Of a DNA stretch of 64,000 nucleotides, positions 8,210 through 15,556 are shown one piece after another; positions within the stretch are counted from its first letter, which is position 1, and every line of letters begins with the position of its first letter. Origin of the DNA: Actinoallomurus bryophytorum. Its GTDB lineage: Bacteria > Actinomycetota > Actinomycetes > Streptosporangiales > Streptosporangiaceae. Under the pieces are notes generated by a model. It saw only the letters and a list, made by a program, of their open reading frames with translations. It was not told the origin of the DNA and did not search any database. Location of the stretch: the NCBI RefSeq assembly GCF_006716425.1, contig NZ_VFOZ01000001.1, positions 6,758,001 to 6,822,000 of the forward strand. Reading direction: 5' to 3'. The position numbers and the translations under genes are program-made.

Positions 8210-8856
8210 TCGCCGAGGACGACCCCCTGCTGCGTGAGGGGGTCGCGTTGCTACTGCGTGCCGAGTCGCTGGACGTGGTGGCCACGACCGACGGCCCGGA
8301 CGCCTTCCTCGCGGCGGTCGACACCTACCACCCGGACGTCGCCATCGTCGACGTACGGATGCCGCCGACGCATACCGACGAGGGGATCGTGGCGGCGGTC
8401 GAGGCCCGGCGCCGTCAGCCCGGTCTGGCCGTGCTCGTGCTGTCCGCGTACGTGGAGCAGGCGTTCGCCAACGAACTGCTCATCGGTGGCGCCATGCGGC
8501 TCGGGTACCTGCTCAAGGAGAGGGTCGGCCGCGTCGAGCAGTTCCTCGACGCACTGCACCGGGTGGCCGAAGGAGGTACGGCCATCGACCCCGAGGTCGT
8601 CGCGCAACTGCTCACGCGTACCCGCCCCGACAGTGCCCTCGAACGCCTGACCGCACGGGAACGCGACGTCCTCGCCGTGATGGCCGAGGGACTGGGCAAC
8701 ACCGCCATCGCCGAACGCCTCTTCGTCACCGAGGGCGCCGTCCACAAGCACATCCGCAACATCTTCGCCAAGCTCGACCTGGCCCCCACCGACCGTGCGG
8801 ACCGCAGGGTCACCGCCGTACTGCGCTATCTCGAGGAGACCGGGCGCCGGGGCTGA
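8197..8856 (+). CDS. LuxR/NarL-family response regulator
   Basis: 219 residues: a receiver domain (1-125) with acidic pocket EDD at 7-9 and phospho-accepting D52 in VAIVDVRMP, then a LuxR-type helix-turn-helix (about 148-205) with the hallmark LTARERDVLAVMAEG and NTAIAERLFVTEGAVHKH. An unusual feature is the short insertion THTDEG after the phosphorylation site, typical of this actinobacterial subgroup. The start overlaps the kinase gene by 13 bases, so the two are co-translated. It probably controls the divergent ABC transporter operon at 3023-6777. Confidence 0.94.
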   Translation: MRIVIAEDDPLLREGVALLLRAESLDVVATTDGPDAFLAAVDTYHPDVAIVDVRMPPTHTDEGIVAAVEARRRQPGLAVLVLSAYVEQAFANELLIGGAMRLGYLLKERVGRVEQFLDALHRVAEGGTAIDPEVVAQLLTRTRPDSALERLTARERDVLAVMAEGLGNTAIAERLFVTEGAVHKHIRNIFAKLDLAPTDRADRRVTAVLRYLEETGRRG

Positions 8857-8911
8857 GGACCGCGTCCGCGGGGCCACGTTCGCCCGACGCCCGGCCGTCG
8901 CCGGGGACGTG

Positions 8912-8953
8912 AGGAATCCCGCCCGCGCATTCCTCCGCGCGGCCGGGATTCCT
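8912..8953. terminator. Bidirectional hairpin terminator between convergent genes
   Basis: Ten-base perfect arms AGGAATCCCG (8912-8921) and CGGGATTCCT (8944-8953) with a GC-rich inner stem, lying between the response regulator stop (8856) and the stop of the oppositely oriented hydrolase gene (8964). There is no long T-run, as is usual in high-GC actinomycetes. Confidence 0.75.
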
Positions 8954-8963
8954 TCCGGCCGTG

Positions 8964-10172
8964 CTACTCGCACACCGCGGCGTCCACGAAGTTCTCCAGG
9001 TCCTTGAGGACGTTCAGTGAGGTGGGCAGCGCCGTGGTCGCGAGGGTCACGGCTCGTCCGTCGGTGCTGACCGCGTTGGTGGTGGAGTAGCCGGGGTAGT
9101 CACCGCCGTGGCTCCAGGCGGTACCACCGCAGCTGAGGGTGAAGGTCTGGAGCCCGAGTCCGTACCGTTCGTCGCCGCGTCCCGCGGACCCGGGCGCCGC
9201 GACGGTGGTCTCCATCTGCTTGAGCTGGGCCGGTGGGAGCAGCTTGCCGTCGACCAGGGCGCCGAAGAACCGGTTCAGGTCGCGCGGGGTGGAGATCATC
9301 TGTCCGGCCGCCCAGCCCGCGGACGGGTCGCTGGTGGTGACGTCGGTCATCGGGGTCCCGGGCGCGGGGGAGAAGTAGCCGTGCGGGTGAGGTCCGTGGA
9401 TGCTCTGGTCGCCCAGGGCCGGCCAGTACGTGTGGCGCAGGCCGATCCGGTCGATGACGCGATGGGTGATCTCCTCGCCGACCGGCCGGCCGGTGATCTT
9501 CTGTACCAGGAGGCCGAGCACCACATAGTTGGTGTTGCTGTACGACCAGCCGGTACCGGGCGCGAACACGGCCTTGTGGCTCAGGCCCAGGTCGAGCAGG
9601 TCGCGCGGTTCGTAGTGGGTGTGCTGCTTGGTGGCCACGTAGTCGTCGGTGACGTCGACGTCGTAGTCGGGCAGGCCGCTGGTGTGCTGCAGCAACTGCC
9701 GGACGGTGATCTTGTGTCCGTCGATGCCGTCGCCACGGACGAGGTTCGGCAGGTACTTCTCGATCGGCGCGTCGAGGTCGATCTTGCCCTCACCGACGAG
9801 CTGGAGGACGACCGTGGCGGTGAAGGTCTTGGTGTTGCTGCCGATGCGTACCTCTCCGTCCACCGGCACCGGCGCTCCGGTCTTCACGTCACCGACGCCG
9901 GCGGTGTAGTCGCGGACCCGCCCGTCCTTGTCGCGGACCGACGCCAGGGTGGCGGGGAACTTGTCGTCGTTCACCAGAGAGTCCAGACCCTGCTGGACGG
10001 CGTCGTGGTGCTTGGCGGGCACGGTACGGGCGCCGGCCGCCAGGGGAGCGAGAGCGCCGGCCGCGACGAGACCGGTCACCACCACCGCCGCCGTGGTCAG
10101 GCGACCCATCTTGCGACGCGCGAAGGCGGACGAGGGCCGAGCCGGGTGGGGGGCGTCACGGAAGTCAGCCAC
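8964..10172 (-). CDS. Secreted serine hydrolase, beta-lactamase/D-alanyl-D-alanine carboxypeptidase family
   Basis: About 402 residues. A signal-like segment follows a basic RRK stretch (RLTTAAVVVTGLVAAGALA, roughly residues 24-43). The three class C/DD-peptidase motifs are present: S-x-x-K as SNTK (S112, K115), Y-x-N as YSN (Y211) and HGG (H355, in place of KTG). This set fits R61-type DD-carboxypeptidases and related esterases acting outside the membrane. GTG 10172 is preferred because GAGGAAGAG lies just upstream; the frame is open to 10250. The gene has its own promoter region upstream and a shared terminator downstream. Peptidoglycan or beta-lactam-like substrates are probable but not proven. 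Confidence 0.88.
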   Translation of the reverse strand: MADFRDAPHPARPSSAFARRKMGRLTTAAVVVTGLVAAGALAPLAAGARTVPAKHHDAVQQGLDSLVNDDKFPATLASVRDKDGRVRDYTAGVGDVKTGAPVPVDGEVRIGSNTKTFTATVVLQLVGEGKIDLDAPIEKYLPNLVRGDGIDGHKITVRQLLQHTSGLPDYDVDVTDDYVATKQHTHYEPRDLLDLGLSHKAVFAPGTGWSYSNTNYVVLGLLVQKITGRPVGEEITHRVIDRIGLRHTYWPALGDQSIHGPHPHGYFSPAPGTPMTDVTTSDPSAGWAAGQMISTPRDLNRFFGALVDGKLLPPAQLKQMETTVAAPGSAGRGDERYGLGLQTFTLSCGGTAWSHGGDYPGYSTTNAVSTDGRAVTLATTALPTSLNVLKDLENFVDAAVCE

Positions 10173-10562
10173 GAGAATCTCTTCCTCAGGTCGGTCGAAG
10201 TGGATGACTTCATCCTTTGCGAGCAGGGAGGTCGCGGCGATCCCCCACACTGGAGATCAGGAGATCCCCTGGCTCCATTGCCCTACCCGTCTGCGTGTGT
10301 TAGGGGCGGCCGGTCACGGACGTGTCCGATCGAGCCGGTCTGACAGACGTGCGCTGGGTCGCCTGTGGCACGGGCGAGAAGTGCGGGGACTTCCGCGGCG
10401 TCGTTACCGTATTACGGTCGGTCGATCCATTAGATGCAGACAGGCGTTATATGGCACATCTCCAACTATTAACGGGGTATCATTTACGCATCTCCACCGA
10501 ACGGTCGTAATTGCGACATTAATCGGTAAAAAAAGACGGAAACGTCGGGTACTTTCCCGACC
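10173..10562. other. Intergenic region, divergent promoters
   Basis: About 390 bases between divergent genes. The second half (about 10400-10560) is clearly richer in A/T than its surroundings, with TTAATCGGTAAAAAAAG close to the gene at 10563, consistent with a promoter and 5' leader. No convincing gene, repeat or hairpin terminator is seen. Confidence 0.5.
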
Positions 10563-11780
10563 ATGGCAGAGACTTCGCGCCGGCGGCGGAAGCCCAGATC
10601 CCGGTTGTATGTTTGGCTGGCCTTGATAGGTCTACTGGGCCTCATGGCGGCCCGCCTGTGGCTGGTCGAGGACGGGATGCTGTTCGGTGCGACCCGGATC
10701 GTACTGATCGACATCGTCATCAGTGCGGTCGTGCTGATCGTCGCGGCCGTCCTGTACCAGTGGCACTTCCGGTTGACCGGTGACGCGGCCGAGGACGAGC
10801 GGAAGCCGTCGACGCTACTGGCCACGGCGGTCGGGATACTGGGCGTTCCCGCGCTGATCGGCGGCCTGCTCAACCTGATCACGCCCGCGACGCCCGGCGA
10901 TCTGGCCGTACCGTCCTGCGCGACGGCACAGACGTACCGGACCCCGTATCGGGCGGCCACGACCGGGCCGACGGGTAACTTCGCCCGCTCGGGCCCCGGA
11001 CTCGGTTTCGCCCAGACCGACCGTTTCAGCAAGGACTGCGTTGTCGGGTTCACCGGTTACTGCGTCGGTGACCCGGTGAACGACCCCGTGGTGAAGGGCT
11101 GGAACGACACCCGGTGGCTGCTGGCATCCCGTCATGAGCACGGACTCGGCCGTTTTGTGGCCCGCTGGCTGTCCAAAGAACCGGCCCGCGACCGATACCT
11201 GTCCAGCGCCTACCTCGCCCCGCAGAATCCCGACTCCAACCTGAAATACCTGGGCGCGAAGAAATGCGTCCAAGGGCAGCCCCTGCCGGAGAAGGCCACC
11301 CTGACCCCCGCGGACGCCACCACCAAGTCGGGCAAGCCCCTACGGGGGATCATTCAGTTGACCGCCCAGGCACCGCACGCGTTCAACATCGGCATCGCGC
11401 TTGCCGTCGATCCCGACGAGGCCTTGGACTCCGGCACCGCGATACGGCAGATCCCCGGAAGCGGCGCCGTCACGTCCGGCAACGCGGTGCACGCCCAGTG
11501 GGACACCACGATCGTGCGCAGCCAGCTACACGCGCCACGGAGCACGCCGGTCGCCGTGACCGTACTGGCAGTGCCGTGCCTGGACCCGCTCACGCCCGCC
11601 AGGTCCGACACGGCGACCACACGGCGCTTCACGATCCCGGTGAAACCTGGGCAGAAGCTCGTACCGACCACCCCCCGCCCCTTGGCCGAGCCCATCCGCG
11701 AACGGTTGCTGGCCCTGGCCTGTGACACCCAGATCAACGAGGCGGGGCAACGAGCGGCCAATACCGAGTTCAACGGCTGA
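10563..11780 (+). CDS. Unknown membrane-anchored protein with large extracytoplasmic domain
   Basis: 405 residues. A basic N-terminus (SRRRRKPRSR) is followed by three hydrophobic helices at about 15-34, 45-63 and 81-103. The remaining 300 residues are hydrophilic, probably outside the membrane, with five cysteines that could form disulfides (in PSCAT, KDCVVGFTGYC, KKCVQ, VPCLD and LACDT). FTGYCVGDPVNDPV and a lone HEHG are notable but match no family I recognise. It is monocistronic, and its 5' region is AT-richer than neighbours. No function is proposed; a cell-envelope role is inferred only from topology. Confidence 0.7.
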   Translation: MAETSRRRRKPRSRLYVWLALIGLLGLMAARLWLVEDGMLFGATRIVLIDIVISAVVLIVAAVLYQWHFRLTGDAAEDERKPSTLLATAVGILGVPALIGGLLNLITPATPGDLAVPSCATAQTYRTPYRAATTGPTGNFARSGPGLGFAQTDRFSKDCVVGFTGYCVGDPVNDPVVKGWNDTRWLLASRHEHGLGRFVARWLSKEPARDRYLSSAYLAPQNPDSNLKYLGAKKCVQGQPLPEKATLTPADATTKSGKPLRGIIQLTAQAPHAFNIGIALAVDPDEALDSGTAIRQIPGSGAVTSGNAVHAQWDTTIVRSQLHAPRSTPVAVTVLAVPCLDPLTPARSDTATTRRFTIPVKPGQKLVPTTPRPLAEPIRERLLALACDTQINEAGQRAANTEFNG

Positions 11781-11888
11781 TCCCGTTCGCCGGCCAGCGG
11801 ACAGGCCCGGAGGCGAGGAACGCGACCACGTCGCCGGGCAGGCCCAGGCGACCAGGCCGGCGAAGCATGGCAACTCAGGACACTCGTC

Positions 11889-12728
11889 TCAAGCGACCGA
11901 CGCGCGAAGCGCGGAGAACTGCCGATCCGCTGCGGTACCCGGCACGGGACTGAACCACGAAAGTCGTTGCCGGCCATCCTCGGTGGGGAGGTTGTGGCAC
12001 ATCACCTCGATGATTCCGTGCTCCGGGTGGACGATTCGCTTCTGTTCCGACCGTCTTCGGGCCACGTCATGCGAGTGCCAAAGAGTGGCGAACTCGGCGC
12101 TCACCGTACATAGGTCGATCATGAGTTTCGCGATCGCCGGATCGTTACCGCGACGGGCCAGTGAAGCACGAAGATCGTTCGCGAGGATCTGGGAGTGCCA
12201 TGCGTGGTCCTCTTCCGGAAAGATCACTCTGATGGCGGGTTCGGCGAACCACCGGTGGGCGAAGCTGCCATCGGGCCAGGTCCCCGTCGGGCGCACGCCC
12301 AGGAGGGCTACGGCGAGTGCGTTCTGGGCCAGGAGTTCGTGCAGGTCCGTGATGACGAGCGTCGGTATCGCCGTGAGTCGGCCGAACAGGTCGCGCAGGC
12401 TTGGATGGATGGCGGGTACGCGAGGGAACCCCGGCACGACGGAAGCGGTCGGTGGTGCATAGCCGGCGAGCCGGAAGAGATAGGTGCACTCGTCGGGGTT
12501 GAAGTCCAGCGCGGACGCAAGGGAGGTGAGTATCTGCTCGGACGGACGTGGCCCGCGCCCCTGTTCGAGCTCGATGTAGTAGTCCGTGGACATGCCCGCG
12601 AGCAAAGCCACCTCATCGCGCCTCAGCCCGGGTACTCGCCGGCGATCGTCGCAGATCAGTCCGACCTCGGACGGTTGGATCCTCGCCCGACGGGTCTTGA
12701 GGAAGGAGCCCAGCTCCCTGCAGTCCAT
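11889..12728 (-). CDS. XRE-family transcriptional regulator, MmyB-like
   Basis: 279 residues from ATG 12728 (MDCRELGSFLKTRRARI). The N-terminal helix-turn-helix (about 8-80) has the actinobacterial signature VPGLRRDEVALLAGMSTDYYIELEQGR. The C-terminal part (about 105-270) is the MmyB-like ligand-binding, PAS-like domain, with DLFGRLTAIPTLVITDLHELLAQN and a closing LSWFSPVPGT. Such proteins bind DNA as dimers and in one structural case bind a fatty acid; targets are usually a neighbouring short-chain dehydrogenase or oxidoreductase. Here the nearest candidate is the FAD oxidoreductase at 13099-14496 on the same strand upstream. The frame continues upstream to 12824 but the family begins at this methionine. 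Confidence 0.9.
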   Translation of the reverse strand: MDCRELGSFLKTRRARIQPSEVGLICDDRRRVPGLRRDEVALLAGMSTDYYIELEQGRGPRPSEQILTSLASALDFNPDECTYLFRLAGYAPPTASVVPGFPRVPAIHPSLRDLFGRLTAIPTLVITDLHELLAQNALAVALLGVRPTGTWPDGSFAHRWFAEPAIRVIFPEEDHAWHSQILANDLRASLARRGNDPAIAKLMIDLCTVSAEFATLWHSHDVARRRSEQKRIVHPEHGIIEVMCHNLPTEDGRQRLSWFSPVPGTAADRQFSALRASVA

Positions 12729-12999
12729 CACTTCGAGCCTAGCAGCGGAGGATTCTGTCGCGGTGCTACCTGGGGACGGCGTCACCAGGGACGATGGCAC
12801 TCTGGCCATCCGGCGGGGAACCATGCAACGTGATGAGCAAGAAGGGGATCAGCACCGAAGACATGCCCGACCTCGAACGCGAGCCCGCTCGTGGTCGATG
12901 ACCGTTGGGCGACCGTCTCCCCCTGCCCCCACCGGGTCACTCAGGAATCTGCCGCCCCATCAGTCAGAGCCCCCGGCAGCAGTGCTGAGTCGCCCGTAC
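12729..12999. other. Intergenic region without a supported gene
   Basis: Lies between the XRE regulator start and the terminator of the FAD oxidoreductase gene. A 22-codon plus-strand frame (12833-12901, beginning MSKKGISTEDMPDLE) is visible but has no good ribosome site and no recognisable family. The rest shows nothing I can name. Confidence 0.4.
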
Positions 13000-13036
13000 G
13001 TGGTGGGGCCCGCGCGGCCCACGCGGGTCCCACCAC
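13000..13036 (-). terminator. Hairpin terminator downstream of the FAD oxidoreductase gene
   Basis: Fifteen-base arms (13000-13014 and 13022-13036, one G-U pair) around a 7-base loop, about 60 bases beyond the stop codon at 13099 on the minus strand. Confidence 0.75.
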
Positions 13037-13098
13037 CTCCTGCGGTCCAGGCCGTGGTCGCGAATCGCCACTGTCATTCGAGCAGCAGATCCTCCACG

Positions 13099-14496
13099 TC
13101 AGCCGGATCGCCGCGGTGAACGCTCGGTTGTACCTGTGGTGGACGGAGGCAGGGCCGTGGCGGAGAAGACTCCGTCGGGGTCGAAACGGGCCTTGGCCGC
13201 GAGAAGCCGCGCGGTGTTGGGGCCGTATGCCTCGGCGTTCTGCGCGTGGTCATCAGGCCCGAGCATGTTGGGGTAGCCGCCGGGCAGAGAGTGCGGTGCC
13301 AGAGCGTCGGCGACCGAGTCCGCCCACGCCTTGTGCGGGAGGCCGTCGCCGGGCTCCCAGATCGCGACGATCTCGGCCATGTGATGGTCTTCCCGTACGC
13401 CGAAGGCGGTGTTCTCGACCGGTATCCGGGTCGCGGCACCGTGGAAGTGGTGGATCGGGATGAGAGAGAGGGGCGTGGTGAAGGCGTCGCCCGCCTCGGT
13501 GAGTACGGCGATGACGTCTGAGGTAAGGCGCGCCATCGTCCGCGTACGGGCCGCGTAGTGGTTCCCGGTGATCTCGCCGAGGAAGTCGTTGAGGCGCAGT
13601 AGCTCGCCGTAGGCCATGGGCCCCATCACTGCCATCACGGGGTCTCCGAGCCGCTGCAGTTCATCGACGTACGCCTCGCCGGCCGCCGGCTCACCGCTCC
13701 AGGTCGGTGTGACGAACACCGCACGCCTGCCGTCGCGGTTGGTGAGGACACCGACCTGCACGGTGAGCTCATCCGGTGCGACGGCGAGGATCTGGTCCGC
13801 CTGCTCGAGCACCTTGGTGGCCTGCTCCCACGGGTAGACGATCAGTCCTCCCAGTAGGCGGTCCAGGGCGTGGAGCCGAAGGCGCATCGAGGTCACGACG
13901 CCGAAGTTGCCCCCGCCACCGCGAAGGGCCCAGAAGAGTTCCGGCTCGTGGTCTTCGTCCACGGTGACCAGCCGCCCGTCGGCGAGGACCAGCTCGGCGC
14001 CGAGAAGGTTGTCGGCCGCCAGCCCGAATCGACCGCTCAGGGGGCCATAGCCACCGCCGAGGGTCAGGCCGGCCATCCCGACGCTGCCGACATTGCCGGT
14101 GACGGCCGCCAGCCCGTGAACGGCCCCCGCGGCGACCACATCGGTCGCGGTGGCACCGCCGCCGACAGTGGCCACTCGCGCCTCCGCGTCCACGGTGACC
14201 TGCCGCATGCCGGTCAGATCGATCACAAGCCCGTTGTCGCGGAGACTGCGTCCGGCCCAGTCGTGCCCACCCGCACGTACCGACAGCGGAAGATCGTGGT
14301 TGCGGCTCGCGCGCACGGCGGCCTGCACATCGGCCTGCGTCCGGCACCGTACGACCACGGCCGGTCGGCTCGCCACGGCACCGTTCCAGATCCGGCAGGT
14401 GGCCTCGTAGGCCGGACCCGACGTCACCACCCGGTTCGGGTCGAGCCGGCCGGAAAGCTCGCGGATCGCCTCTGCGGCAGCGTCCGTGCTGGTCAT
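13099..14496 (-). CDS. FAD-dependent oxidoreductase, berberine-bridge/6-hydroxynicotine oxidase-like
   Basis: 465 residues with a PCMH-type FAD domain at about 40-210 and a BBE tail. RAGGHDWAGRSL places the histidine that usually anchors FAD covalently at H78. The second, cysteinyl, attachment site of bicovalent enzymes is absent: the loop reads GNVGSVGMAGLTLGGGYG. FWALRGGGGNFGVVTSM and the tail YGPNTARLLAAKARFDPDGVF are family hallmarks. These enzymes oxidise alcohols, sugars or amines and pass electrons to oxygen; the substrate is unknown. A Tat/Sec signal is not seen, so it is probably cytosolic. The 11-base tandem repeats in the divergent region upstream may control it. Confidence 0.92.
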   Translation of the reverse strand: MTSTDAAAEAIRELSGRLDPNRVVTSGPAYEATCRIWNGAVASRPAVVVRCRTQADVQAAVRASRNHDLPLSVRAGGHDWAGRSLRDNGLVIDLTGMRQVTVDAEARVATVGGGATATDVVAAGAVHGLAAVTGNVGSVGMAGLTLGGGYGPLSGRFGLAADNLLGAELVLADGRLVTVDEDHEPELFWALRGGGGNFGVVTSMRLRLHALDRLLGGLIVYPWEQATKVLEQADQILAVAPDELTVQVGVLTNRDGRRAVFVTPTWSGEPAAGEAYVDELQRLGDPVMAVMGPMAYGELLRLNDFLGEITGNHYAARTRTMARLTSDVIAVLTEAGDAFTTPLSLIPIHHFHGAATRIPVENTAFGVREDHHMAEIVAIWEPGDGLPHKAWADSVADALAPHSLPGGYPNMLGPDDHAQNAEAYGPNTARLLAAKARFDPDGVFSATALPPSTTGTTERSPRRSG

Positions 14497-14617
14497 GATG
14501 TCCCCCGGTTCGAATGCTGAGTATCAGACGCTGTCGTCCCCGAAACGCCCGGTAAAAGGCTCTCGATTAGCCCCTCGCGTGTCACGCTGAAGGTTTACAC
14601 CATGGCTTTGTGTTTGA

Positions 14618-14672
14618 TATCGACATTCCATCGACAGAACATCGACAGAACATCGACAGAACATCGACGGAA
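14618..14672. repeat. Tandem 11-bp direct repeats (CATCGACAGAA) in a divergent promoter
   Basis: Three perfect and one nearly perfect copy of CATCGACAGAA start at 14629, 14640, 14651 and 14662 (the last has GG for AG), preceded by a degenerate fifth copy (TATCGACATTC, 14618). They are followed at once by AATGTCGACATG, which carries the same TCGACA word inverted. The 11-base period matches one DNA helical turn, so bound proteins would line up on one face. The array sits between the FAD oxidoreductase start (14496) and the GNAT gene (14812). Confidence 0.85.
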
Positions 14673-14811
14673 TGTCGACATGCGGAATCGGCTCGGGGCG
14701 GGATCGTGACACTACGCACCCACTTAGAGAATGCCCGATAATGGCGCCTGTCCCAGATGTATTCGTCGCCATGGCCGATGGGCGTGCGACACCGATGGGG
14801 AGACTGAGCCG

Positions 14812-15474
14812 ATGACGTGGACCACGATGGATGATCTTGATGCTTTTCTCGCCGTCGCCGACGACTACCTGAGTGCACGTCCCGACCGGCACACCATGCT
14901 GCTGTCCGCCATCGCGTCCCACCGAAGCGCTGATCATCGGTACGCCGCGGAGTGTGCTCCGCTCTACGGCTGGTGGCGGGAGGCATCGGGGGAGAGGCGG
15001 CTCGCCGGCGCGTTCGTCTGGACGCCCCCGCACCTCATCGCGATCTCGCCGATGCCGGGCGAGGCGACTTCGCGACTCGCGCCCGTCATCGCCGCCCAGC
15101 GGAGAGCCACCACGGGGCTGGTCGGACCCGGCCCGGCGGTGCACGAGATCGTCGGCGCCTGGTTCCGTCACACCGGATCGCGTGCGTACGTGCGCAGGAA
15201 CACGCGGCTCTACCGGCTCGGCCGGTTGACGTGGCCGAAGCCGCCAGTGCCGGGACGTTCACGGCCGGCGACGGCGGGCGACCGAGGGCTCCTGCTGGAA
15301 TGGTGCGAGGCCTTCGCCCGTGAAACCGGCGAGAGGCTCGCGGACGGCGCCGCCCTCGTGGACGAACGACTCGCCTACGGCGGCTGGACGCTGTGGGAGT
15401 CCGCGGACGGGCCCGTCTCGCTGGCGGGGATCACCCGTGCCACGTCACGCATGGCACGGATCACGCCCGTCTAG
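14812..15474 (+). pseudogene. GNAT-family acetyltransferase truncated before the acetyl-CoA motif
   Basis: 220 residues from ATG 14812. The body resembles actinobacterial two-part GNAT proteins: an N-terminal domain with GLVGPGPAVHEIVGAW, then LLLEWCEAFARETGE and the beta strands GGWTLWESADGPVSLAGI and RMARITPV. In relatives this last strand runs on as 'GPVYTPPEHRGRGYGSAV', the acetyl-CoA-binding motif A. Here GTC is followed by TAG where the tyrosine codon TAC is expected, and the next codons (gcc ccg gcc gaa) still look like the tail of that motif before it decays. I infer a recent nonsense mutation; an unusual short enzyme is the alternative. Confidence 0.65.
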
Positions 15475-15556
15475 GCCCCGGCCGAAGCCGAAGCGACGGG
15501 GCGAAAGCGGCCGCGGTAGCCGTTCGCCCGTTCATTTTCCAGGGGGGAAGACCTTG

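Noticed and set aside
10322-10510. 62-codon plus-strand frame in the intergenic region
   Set aside because: No ribosome site, unusual composition, overlaps the probable promoter of the gene at 10563 and resembles no family.
12833-12901. 22-codon frame starting MSKKGISTEDMPDLE, considered as a small peptide or precursor
   Set aside because: No clear ribosome site, no modification enzymes nearby and no recognisable leader or core.
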